This document shows, piece by piece, positions 24,397 to 32,871 of a DNA stretch of 64,000 nucleotides. Within the stretch, counting starts at the first letter, position 1. Each line of letters opens with the position of its first letter. Source of the DNA: an uncultured Roseovarius sp. (GTDB taxonomy: Bacteria > Pseudomonadota > Alphaproteobacteria > Rhodobacterales > Rhodobacteraceae); the NCBI GenBank assembly GCA_951812895.1, contig OX638333.1, positions 1,974,366 through 2,038,365 on the forward strand. Direction: 5' to 3'. A program made the position numbers and the translations under genes. The notes beneath the pieces were generated by a model. It had not been told where the DNA came from, searched no databases, and was given only the letters and a program-made list of their open reading frames with translations.

Positions 24397-26364
24397 CTAC
24401 TGGGCCGCAATGGCCTGTGGGTCGGCCAGTGTCACGATATCCTGCATGATGGTGTTTAATTCAAAATCCTTGGGCGTATAGACCCGGGCCACGCCCATTT
24501 CGCGCAGGCGTTGGGCGTCGTCGTCGGGGATGATGCCGCCAACGATGACCGGCACATCTGATAATCCGGCCTCTTGCATCCGGTGCATCAGTTCTTCGAC
24601 TAGCGGGATGTGTGAGCCTGACAGGATCGACAGGCCGACAACGTGGGCCTGATCTTCGACCGCTGCCGCGACGATCTCTTCCGGGGTCAGGCGGATGCCT
24701 TCGTAACCGATGTCCATACCGCAGTCGCGCGCACGAAAGGCAATCTGTTCGGCGCCGTTTGAGTGCCCGTCGAGGCCCGGTTTGCCGATGAGGAACTTCA
24801 GGCGGCGACCCAAGCGGTCAGAGACTGCATCAACCGCATCGCGGATATCGTCCAGCCCTTCGGTCTTGTTCGACGGGCTGCCCGAGACGCCGGTGGGGCC
24901 GCGGTATTCGCCGTGAACGCTGCGCATTTGCGCCGCCCATTCGCCGGTGGTGACGCCAGCGCGGGCCGCTTTGATCGAGGCGGGCATGACGTTGAGGCCC
25001 TTTTTAGCAGCGTCGCGCAATTCTGCCAGCGCAGCTTTGACCGCCGCGGCATCGCGGGATGCGCGCCAGTCATTCAGGCGGTTGATCTGTTCTGCCTCGA
25101 CCGCCGGATCAACGACCATGATGCCGCCGTCGCCGGTCATCAGGGGAGAGGGTTCACCTTCGGTCCATTTGTTGACGCCGACCACAACAGTTTCATTTTT
25201 TTCGATCCGGCCAAGACGTTCTGCGTTGCTGTCGACCAGACGGGATTTCATGTAGTCGATCGCGCCGATCGCCCCGCCCATACCATCAAGGTTGGCAAGC
25301 TCGTGCCGCGCACCGTCTTTGAGCGCCTCGACCTTGCGGTCGACAGCCGGGTTGCCATCAAACAGGTCATCAAATTCCAGCAGATCGGTTTCATAGGCCA
25401 GGATTTGCTGCATACGCATCGACCATTGCTGATCCCACGGACGGGGCAGGCCGAGGGCCTCGTTCCAGGCGGGCAGCTGCACTGCGCGGGCACGGGCCTT
25501 TTTTGACAATGTCACAGCGAGCATTTCCAGCAGGATGCGGTAGACGTTGTTTTCGGGCTGTTGTTCGGTCAGGCCGAGGCTGTTGACCTGCACACCGTAA
25601 CGAAAACGGCGGAATTTGGGGTTGTCGACGCCGTAGCGGGTTTCAAGGATTTCATCCCATAGATCGACAAAGGCGCGCATCTTGCACATCTCGGTTACGA
25701 ACCGGATGCCTGCGTTGACGAAGAAACTGATCCGTCCGGCAAGTGCCGGGAAGTCTTCGGAGGGGACGCGGGGTTTCAGCTCGTCCAGCACGGCGATAGC
25801 GGTGGCGAGTGCAAAGGCAAGCTCTTGCTCTGGTGTCGCACCGGCCTCTTGCAGGTGATAGGAACACACGTTCATCGGATTCCATTTGGGCGCGTTGGTA
25901 TAGCAGTATTCGGCCACATCCCCGATCATTTTGAGCGAGGGTTTCGGCGGGCAGATATAAGTGCCTCGCGACAGGTATTCCTTGATCAGGTCGTTCTGAA
26001 CCGTGCCCTGAAGCTGGGCGATGTCGGCGCCCTGTTCTTCGGCGGCAGCGATATAGAGTGCCAGCAGCCAGGGTGCGGTGGCGTTGATCGTCATCGAGGT
26101 GTTCATTTGTTCAAGCGGTATGTCCGCGAACAGAGTGCGCATATCGCCCAGATGGCATACCGGAACGCCGACTTTGCCAACCTCACCCCGAGCAAGAATA
26201 TGGTCGCTGTCATAGCCGGTTTGGGTGGGCAGGTCGAAAGCCACGGAAAGCCCCGTCTGACCCTTGGCAAGGTTTGAGCGATATAGCGCGTTCGAGGCCT
26301 CGGCCGTGGAGTGACCGGCGTATGTCCTGATGAGCCAGGGACGGTCTTTCTGCATCTGCGACAT
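24397..26364 (-). CDS. ecm: Ethylmalonyl-CoA mutase
   Basis: 655 residues. The N-terminal (beta/alpha)8 domain has 'LIRTYAGHSTAEASNALYRS' and 'TGLSVAFDLPTQTGYDSDH', and its 'MNTSMTINATAPW' is the mutase active-site region. The C-terminal B12 domain carries the cobalt-ligand motif D-x-H-x-x-G at 532-537 (His534) and 'VGLSILSGSH'. The N-terminus and length match the Ecm/MeaA group rather than MCM (about 720). The enzyme converts (2R)-ethylmalonyl-CoA to (2S)-methylsuccinyl-CoA in acetyl-CoA assimilation. ccr, encoding the preceding step, lies 2 kb away on the opposite strand. Confidence 0.95.
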   Translation of the reverse strand: MSQMQKDRPWLIRTYAGHSTAEASNALYRSNLAKGQTGLSVAFDLPTQTGYDSDHILARGEVGKVGVPVCHLGDMRTLFADIPLEQMNTSMTINATAPWLLALYIAAAEEQGADIAQLQGTVQNDLIKEYLSRGTYICPPKPSLKMIGDVAEYCYTNAPKWNPMNVCSYHLQEAGATPEQELAFALATAIAVLDELKPRVPSEDFPALAGRISFFVNAGIRFVTEMCKMRAFVDLWDEILETRYGVDNPKFRRFRYGVQVNSLGLTEQQPENNVYRILLEMLAVTLSKKARARAVQLPAWNEALGLPRPWDQQWSMRMQQILAYETDLLEFDDLFDGNPAVDRKVEALKDGARHELANLDGMGGAIGAIDYMKSRLVDSNAERLGRIEKNETVVVGVNKWTEGEPSPLMTGDGGIMVVDPAVEAEQINRLNDWRASRDAAAVKAALAELRDAAKKGLNVMPASIKAARAGVTTGEWAAQMRSVHGEYRGPTGVSGSPSNKTEGLDDIRDAVDAVSDRLGRRLKFLIGKPGLDGHSNGAEQIAFRARDCGMDIGYEGIRLTPEEIVAAAVEDQAHVVGLSILSGSHIPLVEELMHRMQEAGLSDVPVIVGGIIPDDDAQRLREMGVARVYTPKDFELNTIMQDIVTLADPQAIAAQ

Positions 26365-26425
26365 AGCGGGCCTCGTGAATCGGTTTGCGCAACATTCTTA
26401 CGTTGGCGCATAGATATCTGGAATA

Positions 26426-26821
26426 TTATGGCGCTGTCAATTCGCTGCGTTGCGGCATTCCGACAATGGCAGCAAGAATTCCGACCCAACCCATCACGGC
26501 CTGACCGTGTGCCGAAAGGGTGGCGCTATCGAGAAAGAACAGAATTCGGAGGGTTTCGAGAGGTGAAGGAGCTGTGCCGATGACGATTTGTAATGGCAGA
26601 CCGTCAAAGATCAGCATGTAATAGGTGTAGTAGATTTGGGGTGAGAGCCAGCAGAACGCCCAGAACAACAGCAGAGCAAACAGAATTCGGGCAACGCGTT
26701 TAAAGCCGCGTCCAAGGTAGAGCACAGCCCCTATAAAAAGCAAAGCAAGCCCAAGCGACAAGAGCGCAAGCCCGGCCTGACCCGCATTGCCAAGCGTGAA
26801 AAAGGAGTCCTGTTGATACAA
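26426..26821 (-). CDS. Small integral membrane protein of unknown function
   Basis: 131 residues from a TTG at 26821, with GAGG eight bases upstream. Four hydrophobic segments are visible (roughly 15-37, 48-75, 80-95 and 108-125), with 'RGFKRVARILFALLLFWAFC' between two of them. No domain is recognised. It lies 61 bases upstream of ecm on the same strand and diverges from the acyltransferase gene, so cotranscription with ecm is possible. There is no evidence linking its function to the pathway. Confidence 0.6.
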   Translation of the reverse strand: MYQQDSFFTLGNAGQAGLALLSLGLALLFIGAVLYLGRGFKRVARILFALLLFWAFCWLSPQIYYTYYMLIFDGLPLQIVIGTAPSPLETLRILFFLDSATLSAHGQAVMGWVGILAAIVGMPQRSELTAP

Positions 26822-26930
26822 AGTGTCAGCCTCGCCATGCCCGTTTTGTTAGGCTAGTGTCCCAGGCATGGCGCTGCAAGGGACGCCGATTTGCGTTGAG
26901 GATTGTCTTGGCTTTGTATAGCTGGCTGTC

Positions 26931-28301
26931 ATGACTAGGACGGTGGAACTTCCCCTATGGTTTTTCCTGCTGATCGTATTGTTCGCAGCGATCACCTTTG
27001 CGTCGCATTTTCTGTTTCCCTCTGTGCGCTGGTTTTTACGACGCAGGTTGGAACGCGCGGTGGAGCGGCTGAACAAGCGATTAACGCGCCCGATCCAGCC
27101 CTTCAAGCTGGCCCGGCGGCATGACATGATCCAACGGTTAATCTATGATCCGGCGGTCACAGCGGCGATCGTAGATTTTGCAAAACGTAATGGTGTGCGC
27201 GAGGATGTCGCGTTTCAGACAGCACGCAAATATGCGCGCGAGATTGTGCCCAGTTTCAGCGCGTTCGCGTATTTCAGCTTTGGTGCGCGGTTGGCGCGTT
27301 GGCTGGCGCGGTCGCTTTACAATGTCAAAACCGGGCTGAACAACAACACGGTATTGGAAGGTATTGATAAGGACGCCACGGTGATTTTCATCATGAATCA
27401 CCGAAGCAATATGGATTATGTGCTGGTGACAACCCTGGCTGCGCAAGCATCCGCGTTATCTTATGCAGTGGGTGAATGGGCGCGGGTCTGGCCGCTTAGC
27501 CGGTTGATCAAGTCAATGGGCGCGTATTTCATCAGGCGTAAATCACGCGGTGGTCTCTACCGGACGGTACTGGCACGTTATGTGCAGATGGCCACCGAGG
27601 GCGGCGTTGCACAGGCGATTTTTCCCGAAGGGGGCCTGAGTTTGAATGGGCAGTTGATGCCGCCCAAGCTGGGCCTGTTGTCCTATGTGGTTGAAGGGTA
27701 TCAACCGGAGGGGCGGGACGTGGTCTTTGTACCGGTGGCGATCAACTATGACCGGGTGCTGGAGGACCGGGTTTTAATTGCTGCGGCTGAACGTGGTGAC
27801 CGAAGGTTTCCGGCAAAGATGTCCGTCATCATCGGGTTTGTATTCCGGATGATCTGGCAACGTTTACGGGGTCGGTTTAATGGGTTTGGAACGGCAGCTG
27901 TTATATTTGGTGAACCTCTGAAGTTGAGCGAACGAGGTGACGCGCCTGATCTGAGAAAACTGGGTCAGGACCTCATGCAGCGGATTGCGGACGAAATGCC
28001 GTATTTGTTTGTGCCGATCCTGTCGCGCGTGATGTTGAACGCCACCGGTCCGCTTGACCGGGAAGCGATGCTTGATGCCGTCAGGACATCGATCACAGAA
28101 TCCTCCGCGCCGGCACCACTGGTTTCACGAGACGCGTTTCCCGGCGTATTAACGCGCGCACGAATTTCAATGGAGCGGCGTGGGATGATCCGAAAGTCAG
28201 GAGATGTCTGGGAGATGGTTGAAGCTGAACGGGCGTTATTGACATTCTACGCGAATTCGATTGCGCATTTTTATCCGAAAGACGCTGCGCGCGCGAAATA
28301 G
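26931..28301 (+). CDS. PlsB-like glycerol-3-phosphate / lysophosphatidate acyltransferase
   Basis: 456 residues. One N-terminal membrane segment ('WFFLLIVLFAAITFASHFLF') is followed by a PlsC/PlsB acyltransferase domain. It has the H-x4-D catalytic motif 'HRSNMD' at 157-162, then 'FPEGGLSLNG' (block III) and 'FVPVAINYDRVLEDR' (block IV). The long C-terminal part beyond the core resembles PlsB-type enzymes, though the protein is much shorter than PlsB (about 800). It should transfer an acyl chain in membrane phospholipid synthesis. It stands between ecm and ccr; no functional tie to that pathway is obvious. Confidence 0.87.
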   Translation: MTRTVELPLWFFLLIVLFAAITFASHFLFPSVRWFLRRRLERAVERLNKRLTRPIQPFKLARRHDMIQRLIYDPAVTAAIVDFAKRNGVREDVAFQTARKYAREIVPSFSAFAYFSFGARLARWLARSLYNVKTGLNNNTVLEGIDKDATVIFIMNHRSNMDYVLVTTLAAQASALSYAVGEWARVWPLSRLIKSMGAYFIRRKSRGGLYRTVLARYVQMATEGGVAQAIFPEGGLSLNGQLMPPKLGLLSYVVEGYQPEGRDVVFVPVAINYDRVLEDRVLIAAAERGDRRFPAKMSVIIGFVFRMIWQRLRGRFNGFGTAAVIFGEPLKLSERGDAPDLRKLGQDLMQRIADEMPYLFVPILSRVMLNATGPLDREAMLDAVRTSITESSAPAPLVSRDAFPGVLTRARISMERRGMIRKSGDVWEMVEAERALLTFYANSIAHFYPKDAARAK

Positions 28302-28434
28302 TTTCTGCATCTGCGAGGTCATAAAATTACAAAATCAGCCGCTTTGGCATTGCATTGTTGCGTGATGCCTTTTATTTCAAGACCTGAAACGGCGATTCTG
28401 CATCGCGGCAAAAACCTTGATGAGGAGAGTTAAC

Positions 28435-29721
28435 ATGGCTCTGGATAACGAGACCGGCATCGCACCTTATGATGCACCTGAGAAGGATCTTTACGAGGTC
28501 GGTGAACTGCCTCCGCTGGGGTATGTTCCTAAAAGCATGTACGCTTGGGCCATCCGCCGTGAACGCCACGGAGAGCCGGATAAGGCGATGCAGCTGGAAG
28601 TGGTTGATGTGCCGCGCCCGGACAGCCACGAGGTACTGGTGCTGGTGATGGCGGCAGGTGTGAACTATAACGGTGTGTGGGCCGGCTTGGGCATTCCAAT
28701 CAGCCCGTTTGATGTACACAAAGCCGAGTTTCATATCGCAGGTTCTGATGCCTCTGGTGTGGTGTGGGCCGTTGGTGACAAAGTGACCCGCTGGAAAGTG
28801 GGTGACGAGGTGGTGATCCACTGTAATCAGGATGATGGTGACGACGAGCACTGTAACGGTGGCGATCCGATGTTTTCGAACAGCCAGAGAATCTGGGGCT
28901 ATGAAACGCCGGACGGATCGTTTGCCCAGTTCACTTGTGTGCAGGCGCAGCAGTTGATGCCGCGGCCCAAGCATCTGACCTGGGAAGAAAGCGCGTGCTA
29001 TACGCTGACACTGGCAACGGCCTATCGGATGCTGTTTGGGCATCATCCGCACGAGTTGAAACCCGGGCAGAATGTTCTGGTTTGGGGGGCGTCTGGCGGT
29101 CTGGGATCTTATGCGATCCAGTTGGCCAATACGGCGGGTGCCAATGCGATTGGCGTGATCAGTGACGAGGACAAACGCGACTTTGTTCTGAGCCTGGGGG
29201 CGAAGGGTGTACTGAACCGCAAAGACTTCAATTGCTGGGGTCAACTGCCGACGGTGAACACGCCGGAATATGGCGAATGGTTCAAAGAGGTCCGCAAATT
29301 CGGCAAGGCGATTTGGGACATTACCGGCAAGGGTGTCAACGTCGACATGGTGTTTGAGCACCCCGGAGAGGCGACGATGCCGGTCAGCAGTTTTGTCGTC
29401 AAAAAGGGCGGCATGGTTGTGATCTGCGCGGGGACTACGGGATATAATCTGACGATGGATGCGCGCTATGTCTGGATGCACCAAAAGCGTATTCAGGGCA
29501 GCCACTTCGCGCATCTCAAACAAGCGGCATCAGCAAACCAGCTGATGGTGGAACGTCGGCTGGACCCGTGCATGTCCGAAGTGTTTCCTTGGGATGAGAT
29601 TCCGGCGGCTCACGTGAAGATGCGCAAGAATGAGCATAAACCGGGGAACATGTCTGTGCTGGTCCAGGCGCCAAAAACCGGACTACGCACGGTTGAAGAT
29701 GTTCTGGAAGCTGGAAAGTAA
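28435..29721 (+). CDS. ccr: Crotonyl-CoA carboxylase/reductase
   Basis: 428 residues from ATG 28435 ('MALDNETGIAPYDAPEKDL'), preceded by GAGGAG; an ATG at 28417 is less likely. It is a medium-chain reductase with the family insert 'HCNQDDGDDEHCNGGDPMFS' and the NADPH motif 'VWGASGGLGSYAIQLANTAG'. 'AGVNYNGVWAGLGIPISPF' and 'WMHQKRIQGSHFAHLKQA' are specific to Ccr. The enzyme reductively carboxylates crotonyl-CoA to (2S)-ethylmalonyl-CoA with NADPH and CO2, the committing step of the ethylmalonyl-CoA pathway. With ecm nearby, the organism probably uses this route to assimilate acetate or other C2 units. Confidence 0.96.
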   Translation: MALDNETGIAPYDAPEKDLYEVGELPPLGYVPKSMYAWAIRRERHGEPDKAMQLEVVDVPRPDSHEVLVLVMAAGVNYNGVWAGLGIPISPFDVHKAEFHIAGSDASGVVWAVGDKVTRWKVGDEVVIHCNQDDGDDEHCNGGDPMFSNSQRIWGYETPDGSFAQFTCVQAQQLMPRPKHLTWEESACYTLTLATAYRMLFGHHPHELKPGQNVLVWGASGGLGSYAIQLANTAGANAIGVISDEDKRDFVLSLGAKGVLNRKDFNCWGQLPTVNTPEYGEWFKEVRKFGKAIWDITGKGVNVDMVFEHPGEATMPVSSFVVKKGGMVVICAGTTGYNLTMDARYVWMHQKRIQGSHFAHLKQAASANQLMVERRLDPCMSEVFPWDEIPAAHVKMRKNEHKPGNMSVLVQAPKTGLRTVEDVLEAGK

Positions 29722-29744
29722 ACTACTGTTCTGACCTGTGTTTG

Positions 29745-29780
29745 CGCCCGTGAGTTGCAGTGCATTCACGGGCGTATTTT
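29745..29780 (+). terminator. Rho-independent terminator after ccr
   Basis: CGCCCGTGA (29745-29753) pairs with TCACGGGCG (29766-29774) around a 12-base loop, followed by TATTTT. It ends the ccr transcript 24 bases after its stop. Confidence 0.85.
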
Positions 29781-29813
29781 CATATTTGAAATGTTCTTTT
29801 TCAAGGTTCTAAG

Positions 29814-29846
29814 TTCACCCCTCCCCCCATTTCTGGGGAAGGTGAA
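29814..29846. repeat. Imperfect hairpin of unknown role
   Basis: TTCACC (29814-29819) pairs with GGTGAA (29841-29846), and an inner C run (29823-29828) with GGGG (29835-29838). It sits between the ccr terminator and the luxR promoter region. Confidence 0.4.
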
Positions 29847-29887
29847 AGGGTGAGTAACAAAATTAATTTAAACATGCTATGGTTGTA

Positions 29888-29903
29888 TTAACCTTTCGTT
29901 AAC
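29888..29903. promoter_or_regulatory. CtrA-type binding site upstream of the luxR pair
   Basis: TTAA (29888-29891), seven bases, TTAAC (29899-29903): this matches the alphaproteobacterial CtrA consensus TTAA-N7-TTAAC exactly. A further TTAA follows at 29909. It lies 20 bases before the start of the small ORF at 29924, so CtrA would control both that ORF and luxR. The consensus is established; binding here is inferred. Confidence 0.65.
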
Positions 29904-29923
29904 CGACGTTAAGGAGGCTTGGG

Positions 29924-30133
29924 ATGCAAAATGAATGGATTCTCGAAGTACTTGCTGATCTGAGGGAATTTGCATCTCACAATGGCCTTCCGGCTTTGGC
30001 GGATTATCTGGATGATACCCGTCTGGTCGCTGCTGAAGAGATCGCGTCACAGGCGGGAGGAAAGCGCGCGGATGAATTTGGTCACGCCACGGCGGCTGGA
30101 ACCGATCTTGAGGTCTTTGGAGCGGGCCGTTGA
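29924..30133 (+). CDS. Small protein ORF overlapping the luxR start
   Basis: 69 residues, starting 'MQNEWILEVLADLREFASHN' and including 'LADYLDDTRLVAAEEIAS'. The first ~42 residues are helical and acidic and read like a genuine small protein. The tail after 'AGGKRADEF' overlaps the LuxR frame. A near-perfect ribosome site (AAGGAGG) sits seven bases before the ATG, the strongest in this part of the window. The last 62 bases overlap luxR in another frame, so translation of the two is probably linked. I recall similar short proteins next to roseobacter quorum-sensing regulators but cannot confirm it here. Confidence 0.6.
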   Translation: MQNEWILEVLADLREFASHNGLPALADYLDDTRLVAAEEIASQAGGKRADEFGHATAAGTDLEVFGAGR

Positions 30134-30797
30134 GCCGGGAGATCTTGAATCCGTAATCATTCAGTTTCGCGACTATTTTCGGATCGATCACACGGTTTAC
30201 CACTGGGTGAGCGCGGCGGATAAGCAATATCGGTGTGGTACCTACAGTCCTGATTGGGTGGCACGCTACGTTGACAAGAGGTACTTGCGTATCGATCCAG
30301 TGATACAGGGGTGTTACCAGCGGTTTCATCCAGTGGACTGGAAGCGGTTGGATTGGTCCGGCAAGGCAGTTCAGTCGTTTCGTCGGGATGCCGTGGCCCA
30401 CGGGGTAGGAAGCCAGGGATATTCGGTCCCGTTACGCGGGCCAAACGGGCAGTTTGCGCTGTTTACAGTAAATAACAACTGCGGGGATGCAGACTGGGAA
30501 AGGTTCACCAGAACCTTTCAGCGAGAGCTGATCCTGATTGCGCATTTTTTCAATCAAAAAGCGCTGGATTTCGAGCCCGAACGGGCACCGAACCGGTCGC
30601 AGCCGCTAAGCCCCAGAGAGCTTGACGCGCTGACTTTGCTGGCCTTGGGCTATGGCCGTGCGAAGGTGGCGGATACTCTGTCGATCTCAGAGCATACGTT
30701 GCGGGTCTACATTGAATCGGCGCGATACAAACTGGGCGCGATCAACACCGTTCATGCGGTTGCACGGGCGCTGAGCCATGGGTTGATTGTGATCTGA
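30072..30797 (+). CDS. LuxR-type transcriptional regulator with autoinducer-binding domain
   Basis: 241 residues from ATG 30072, the usual size; GGGAGG lies eleven bases upstream. The N-terminal domain keeps the acyl-homoserine-lactone pocket residues: W62 and Y66 ('WVARY'), D75-P76 ('RIDPV'), a Trp at 90 ('PVDW') and the glycine in 'HGVGSQG'. The C-terminal GerE helix-turn-helix runs from 'LSPRELDALTLLALGYGRAK' to 'LGAINTVHAVARAL'. No luxI synthase is in the window, so it is either an orphan ('solo') regulator or its partner is elsewhere. A CtrA-type site upstream suggests cell-cycle/motility control of quorum sensing. Confidence 0.92.
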   Translation: MNLVTPRRLEPILRSLERAVEPGDLESVIIQFRDYFRIDHTVYHWVSAADKQYRCGTYSPDWVARYVDKRYLRIDPVIQGCYQRFHPVDWKRLDWSGKAVQSFRRDAVAHGVGSQGYSVPLRGPNGQFALFTVNNNCGDADWERFTRTFQRELILIAHFFNQKALDFEPERAPNRSQPLSPRELDALTLLALGYGRAKVADTLSISEHTLRVYIESARYKLGAINTVHAVARALSHGLIVI

Positions 30798-30799
30798 AG

Positions 30800-30870
30800 G
30801 CCGTGCCACTTAATCTGTGATCAAGCCGGAGAGACGGAAACAGATCTATGCCCGCTCACTCTGGCACGGC
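30800..30870. repeat. Nested inverted repeats between converging genes
   Basis: GCCGTGCCA (30800-30808) with TGGCACGGC (30862-30870) encloses ATCTGT (30813-30818) with ACAGAT (30840-30845). It spans the end of luxR and the end of the DUF4198 gene. It may act as a bidirectional terminator, though it lacks T runs. Confidence 0.4.
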
Positions 30871-31665
30871 AAAACTAAGCGCGGCCCAGTGGGTTTTCCA
30901 GACCGGGCCGGCGTCGGGGTCGTCGTTTGGCAGGGCCTCTGCCGCGACGGAATTGACCAGATAGGAATGCCCCCTTGTAATGGGTAAATCGGCCTGCCCG
31001 TTTGCATCCGTGCGGTGCAGGGTGGTGGTGACGGTTCCGTCGGGGGCTTTGCCAAACAGCTCTACCTGAACATTGACCCGTGGCGCACTGTTCAGCAGGA
31101 CCAGCACCGGCATTGTGACTAGCGAATCTGTGTAAGGATTGGCCAAAGCCACGATTTCGGTCTTGAGACCCGTGGGTGCATCTGATCCAGCGCCGTCGCC
31201 GATGGCGACCAGGGATTTGGAATAGCGACGGAAGGTTTCGTCAAAGTTTTCTTGTCGAATACCACGGGCGGCGTGCCCTTCGATCAATTGAGATAACGAT
31301 TTATCGGTGGCAAACGTGACGAATTTGTCAAAAGATTTGTAGCGTATTTCCTGATCTTCTGACTCCAGAACGATCACAACCAATCCGGTGCCGGGGCTGG
31401 GCATACTGATCGCCGGCTCGTCCCCCAAACGACCGGTTACGGGAGATTTTTCGCCGTTTGCAACCATTTCGAACCGAACCCATCGGCGATCATTATATGG
31501 GTAGCTGATCCCATCAAATCTTTGTCCAAGACGCAAATCCGCCTTGATTTCTGTTCCCTGCTCGATTTGGTAATCAAGCGGCTCGATCCAGAATTCATGT
31601 GATCGACCCGGCAAGGCCGATAGCCCAAGAGTGAGCAGGGCAAAGGAAAGGGACAGGAAACGCAT
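30856..31665 (-). CDS. DUF4198-family periplasmic protein (putative metal-uptake associated)
   Basis: 269 residues. The signal peptide 'MRFLSLSFALLTLGLSALPG' is followed by 'SHEFWIEPLDYQIEQGTEI', the DUF4198/CbiK-type opening in which the mature His is thought to bind metal. The C-terminal half ('LHRTDANGQADLPITRGHSY') is a beta-sandwich of the same family. Members often sit with cobalt/nickel transporters. Here the divergent neighbour is a HupE/UreJ-type membrane protein, supporting a metal-related role by inference. The ATG (31665-31663) overlaps the neighbour's ATG within the same CATG. The long frame upstream of it is antisense to that gene and is not coding. Confidence 0.78.
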   Translation of the reverse strand: MRFLSLSFALLTLGLSALPGRSHEFWIEPLDYQIEQGTEIKADLRLGQRFDGISYPYNDRRWVRFEMVANGEKSPVTGRLGDEPAISMPSPGTGLVVIVLESEDQEIRYKSFDKFVTFATDKSLSQLIEGHAARGIRQENFDETFRRYSKSLVAIGDGAGSDAPTGLKTEIVALANPYTDSLVTMPVLVLLNSAPRVNVQVELFGKAPDGTVTTTLHRTDANGQADLPITRGHSYLVNSVAAEALPNDDPDAGPVWKTHWAALSFAVPE

Positions 31666-32818
31666 GGCAAACCAATTGATGAGAGTTGCCCTCAGGATGA
31701 CGCTTGTACTGGTTGTGTCAATTGCGCAGCTGTTCAACTTTTCGTCTGAGACAGCGGCGCATGAGGTGCGGCCTGCTATTGCTGATGTGAGCCTGTCCGC
31801 CGACCGGATCGAGATTGAGATCAAGCTGACGGCAGAGCCGTTGGTGGCTGGAATCAATCTGGAAGGTTTGCAGGACACCAATGACGCTCCCGAGGCAGAT
31901 GAGCATGACCAGCTGCGTGCGCTGCCAGTTGCTGAATTCGAGCAACGATTTCGCGAGGCCTGGCCTGGCCTGCAGGATGGCTTCTTCGTGGAGGGTGCCG
32001 ATGGTGCAAATGTTCCTCTGGCTTTAGACCAACTGGAGACTGAGCCGCGCACGGATCTGGAGCTGCCAAGAGATACAGTTCTACGCTTAAGTGCTGTGCT
32101 TCCCGCGGATGGTGGTGACATCCGGTTCGGGTGGCAGGCAGAGTTTGGGCCGATCATTGTACGGCAGCTTGGCGGGGGCGACGATGCCTATGCCGGGTTT
32201 TTGGACAAAGGTGCGCTGAGTGATCCGCTGCCCCGGACAGGTGCCGCCACAGAAAGTGGATGGCGTGTATTTGCGCGTTACATAGCGGTGGGATTTGACC
32301 ACATCATACCCAAGGGGCTGGATCATATCCTGTTTGTTTTGGGGTTGTTTTTGTTGTCGCTAAAGCTGCGCCCTTTATTGACGCAAGTGACGGTGTTCAC
32401 GGTGGCGCATACGATCACGCTGGCGTTGGCCAGCCTTGGGATCGTGAAGGTCGCACCTGCAATCGTTGAGCCATTGATTGCGGCCTCGATCGTGTATGTC
32501 GCCGTCGAGAACGTCTTTACCAACCGGATCACCAAATGGCGCCCAATGGTGATCTTTTGCTTTGGCCTGCTGCACGGGCTTGGCTTTGCCTCTGTCCTTG
32601 GGGAGTTCGGGTTAGCGCAGGGGCGGTTTCTTCCAGCTTTGGTCGGGTTCAACTTCGGGGTTGAGATCGGGCAGTTGACGGTGATTGCTCTTGGATTTCT
32701 GCTTGTCGGTTTCTGGTTTGGGCGCAAGCCATGGTACCGGGCGCGCATCAGCGTACCGGCCTCAGTTGTCATCGCACTAGTCGGCGTATGGTGGGCGTTT
32801 GAGAGGGTGTTTTTATGA
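31664..32818 (+). CDS. HupE/UreJ-family membrane protein
   Basis: 384 residues from ATG 31664, with AGGA five bases upstream; an ATG at 31679 is the alternative. A signal-like segment and a ~190-residue periplasmic region ('AHEVRPAIADVSLSADRIEI') come first. The C-terminal HupE_UreJ_2 domain has six hydrophobic segments and the His-rich family motifs 'HIIPKGLDHILFVLGLFLLS', 'VFTVAHTITLALA' and 'FGLLHGLGFASVL'. HupE and UreJ proteins are linked to nickel permeation. With the divergent DUF4198 protein this suggests uptake of Ni/Co or another divalent ion. No urease or hydrogenase genes are in the window. Confidence 0.83.
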   Translation: MANQLMRVALRMTLVLVVSIAQLFNFSSETAAHEVRPAIADVSLSADRIEIEIKLTAEPLVAGINLEGLQDTNDAPEADEHDQLRALPVAEFEQRFREAWPGLQDGFFVEGADGANVPLALDQLETEPRTDLELPRDTVLRLSAVLPADGGDIRFGWQAEFGPIIVRQLGGGDDAYAGFLDKGALSDPLPRTGAATESGWRVFARYIAVGFDHIIPKGLDHILFVLGLFLLSLKLRPLLTQVTVFTVAHTITLALASLGIVKVAPAIVEPLIAASIVYVAVENVFTNRITKWRPMVIFCFGLLHGLGFASVLGEFGLAQGRFLPALVGFNFGVEIGQLTVIALGFLLVGFWFGRKPWYRARISVPASVVIALVGVWWAFERVFL

Positions 32819-32871
32819 GCTCAGGTTTTTCGTATCTGGTGCCCGGGAAGGCGGGCCTATAGGGTCGCGCC

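Noticed and set aside
31666-32157. N-terminal extension of the DUF4198 frame
   Set aside because: It is antisense to the HupE-like gene; a proper signal peptide begins at 31665.
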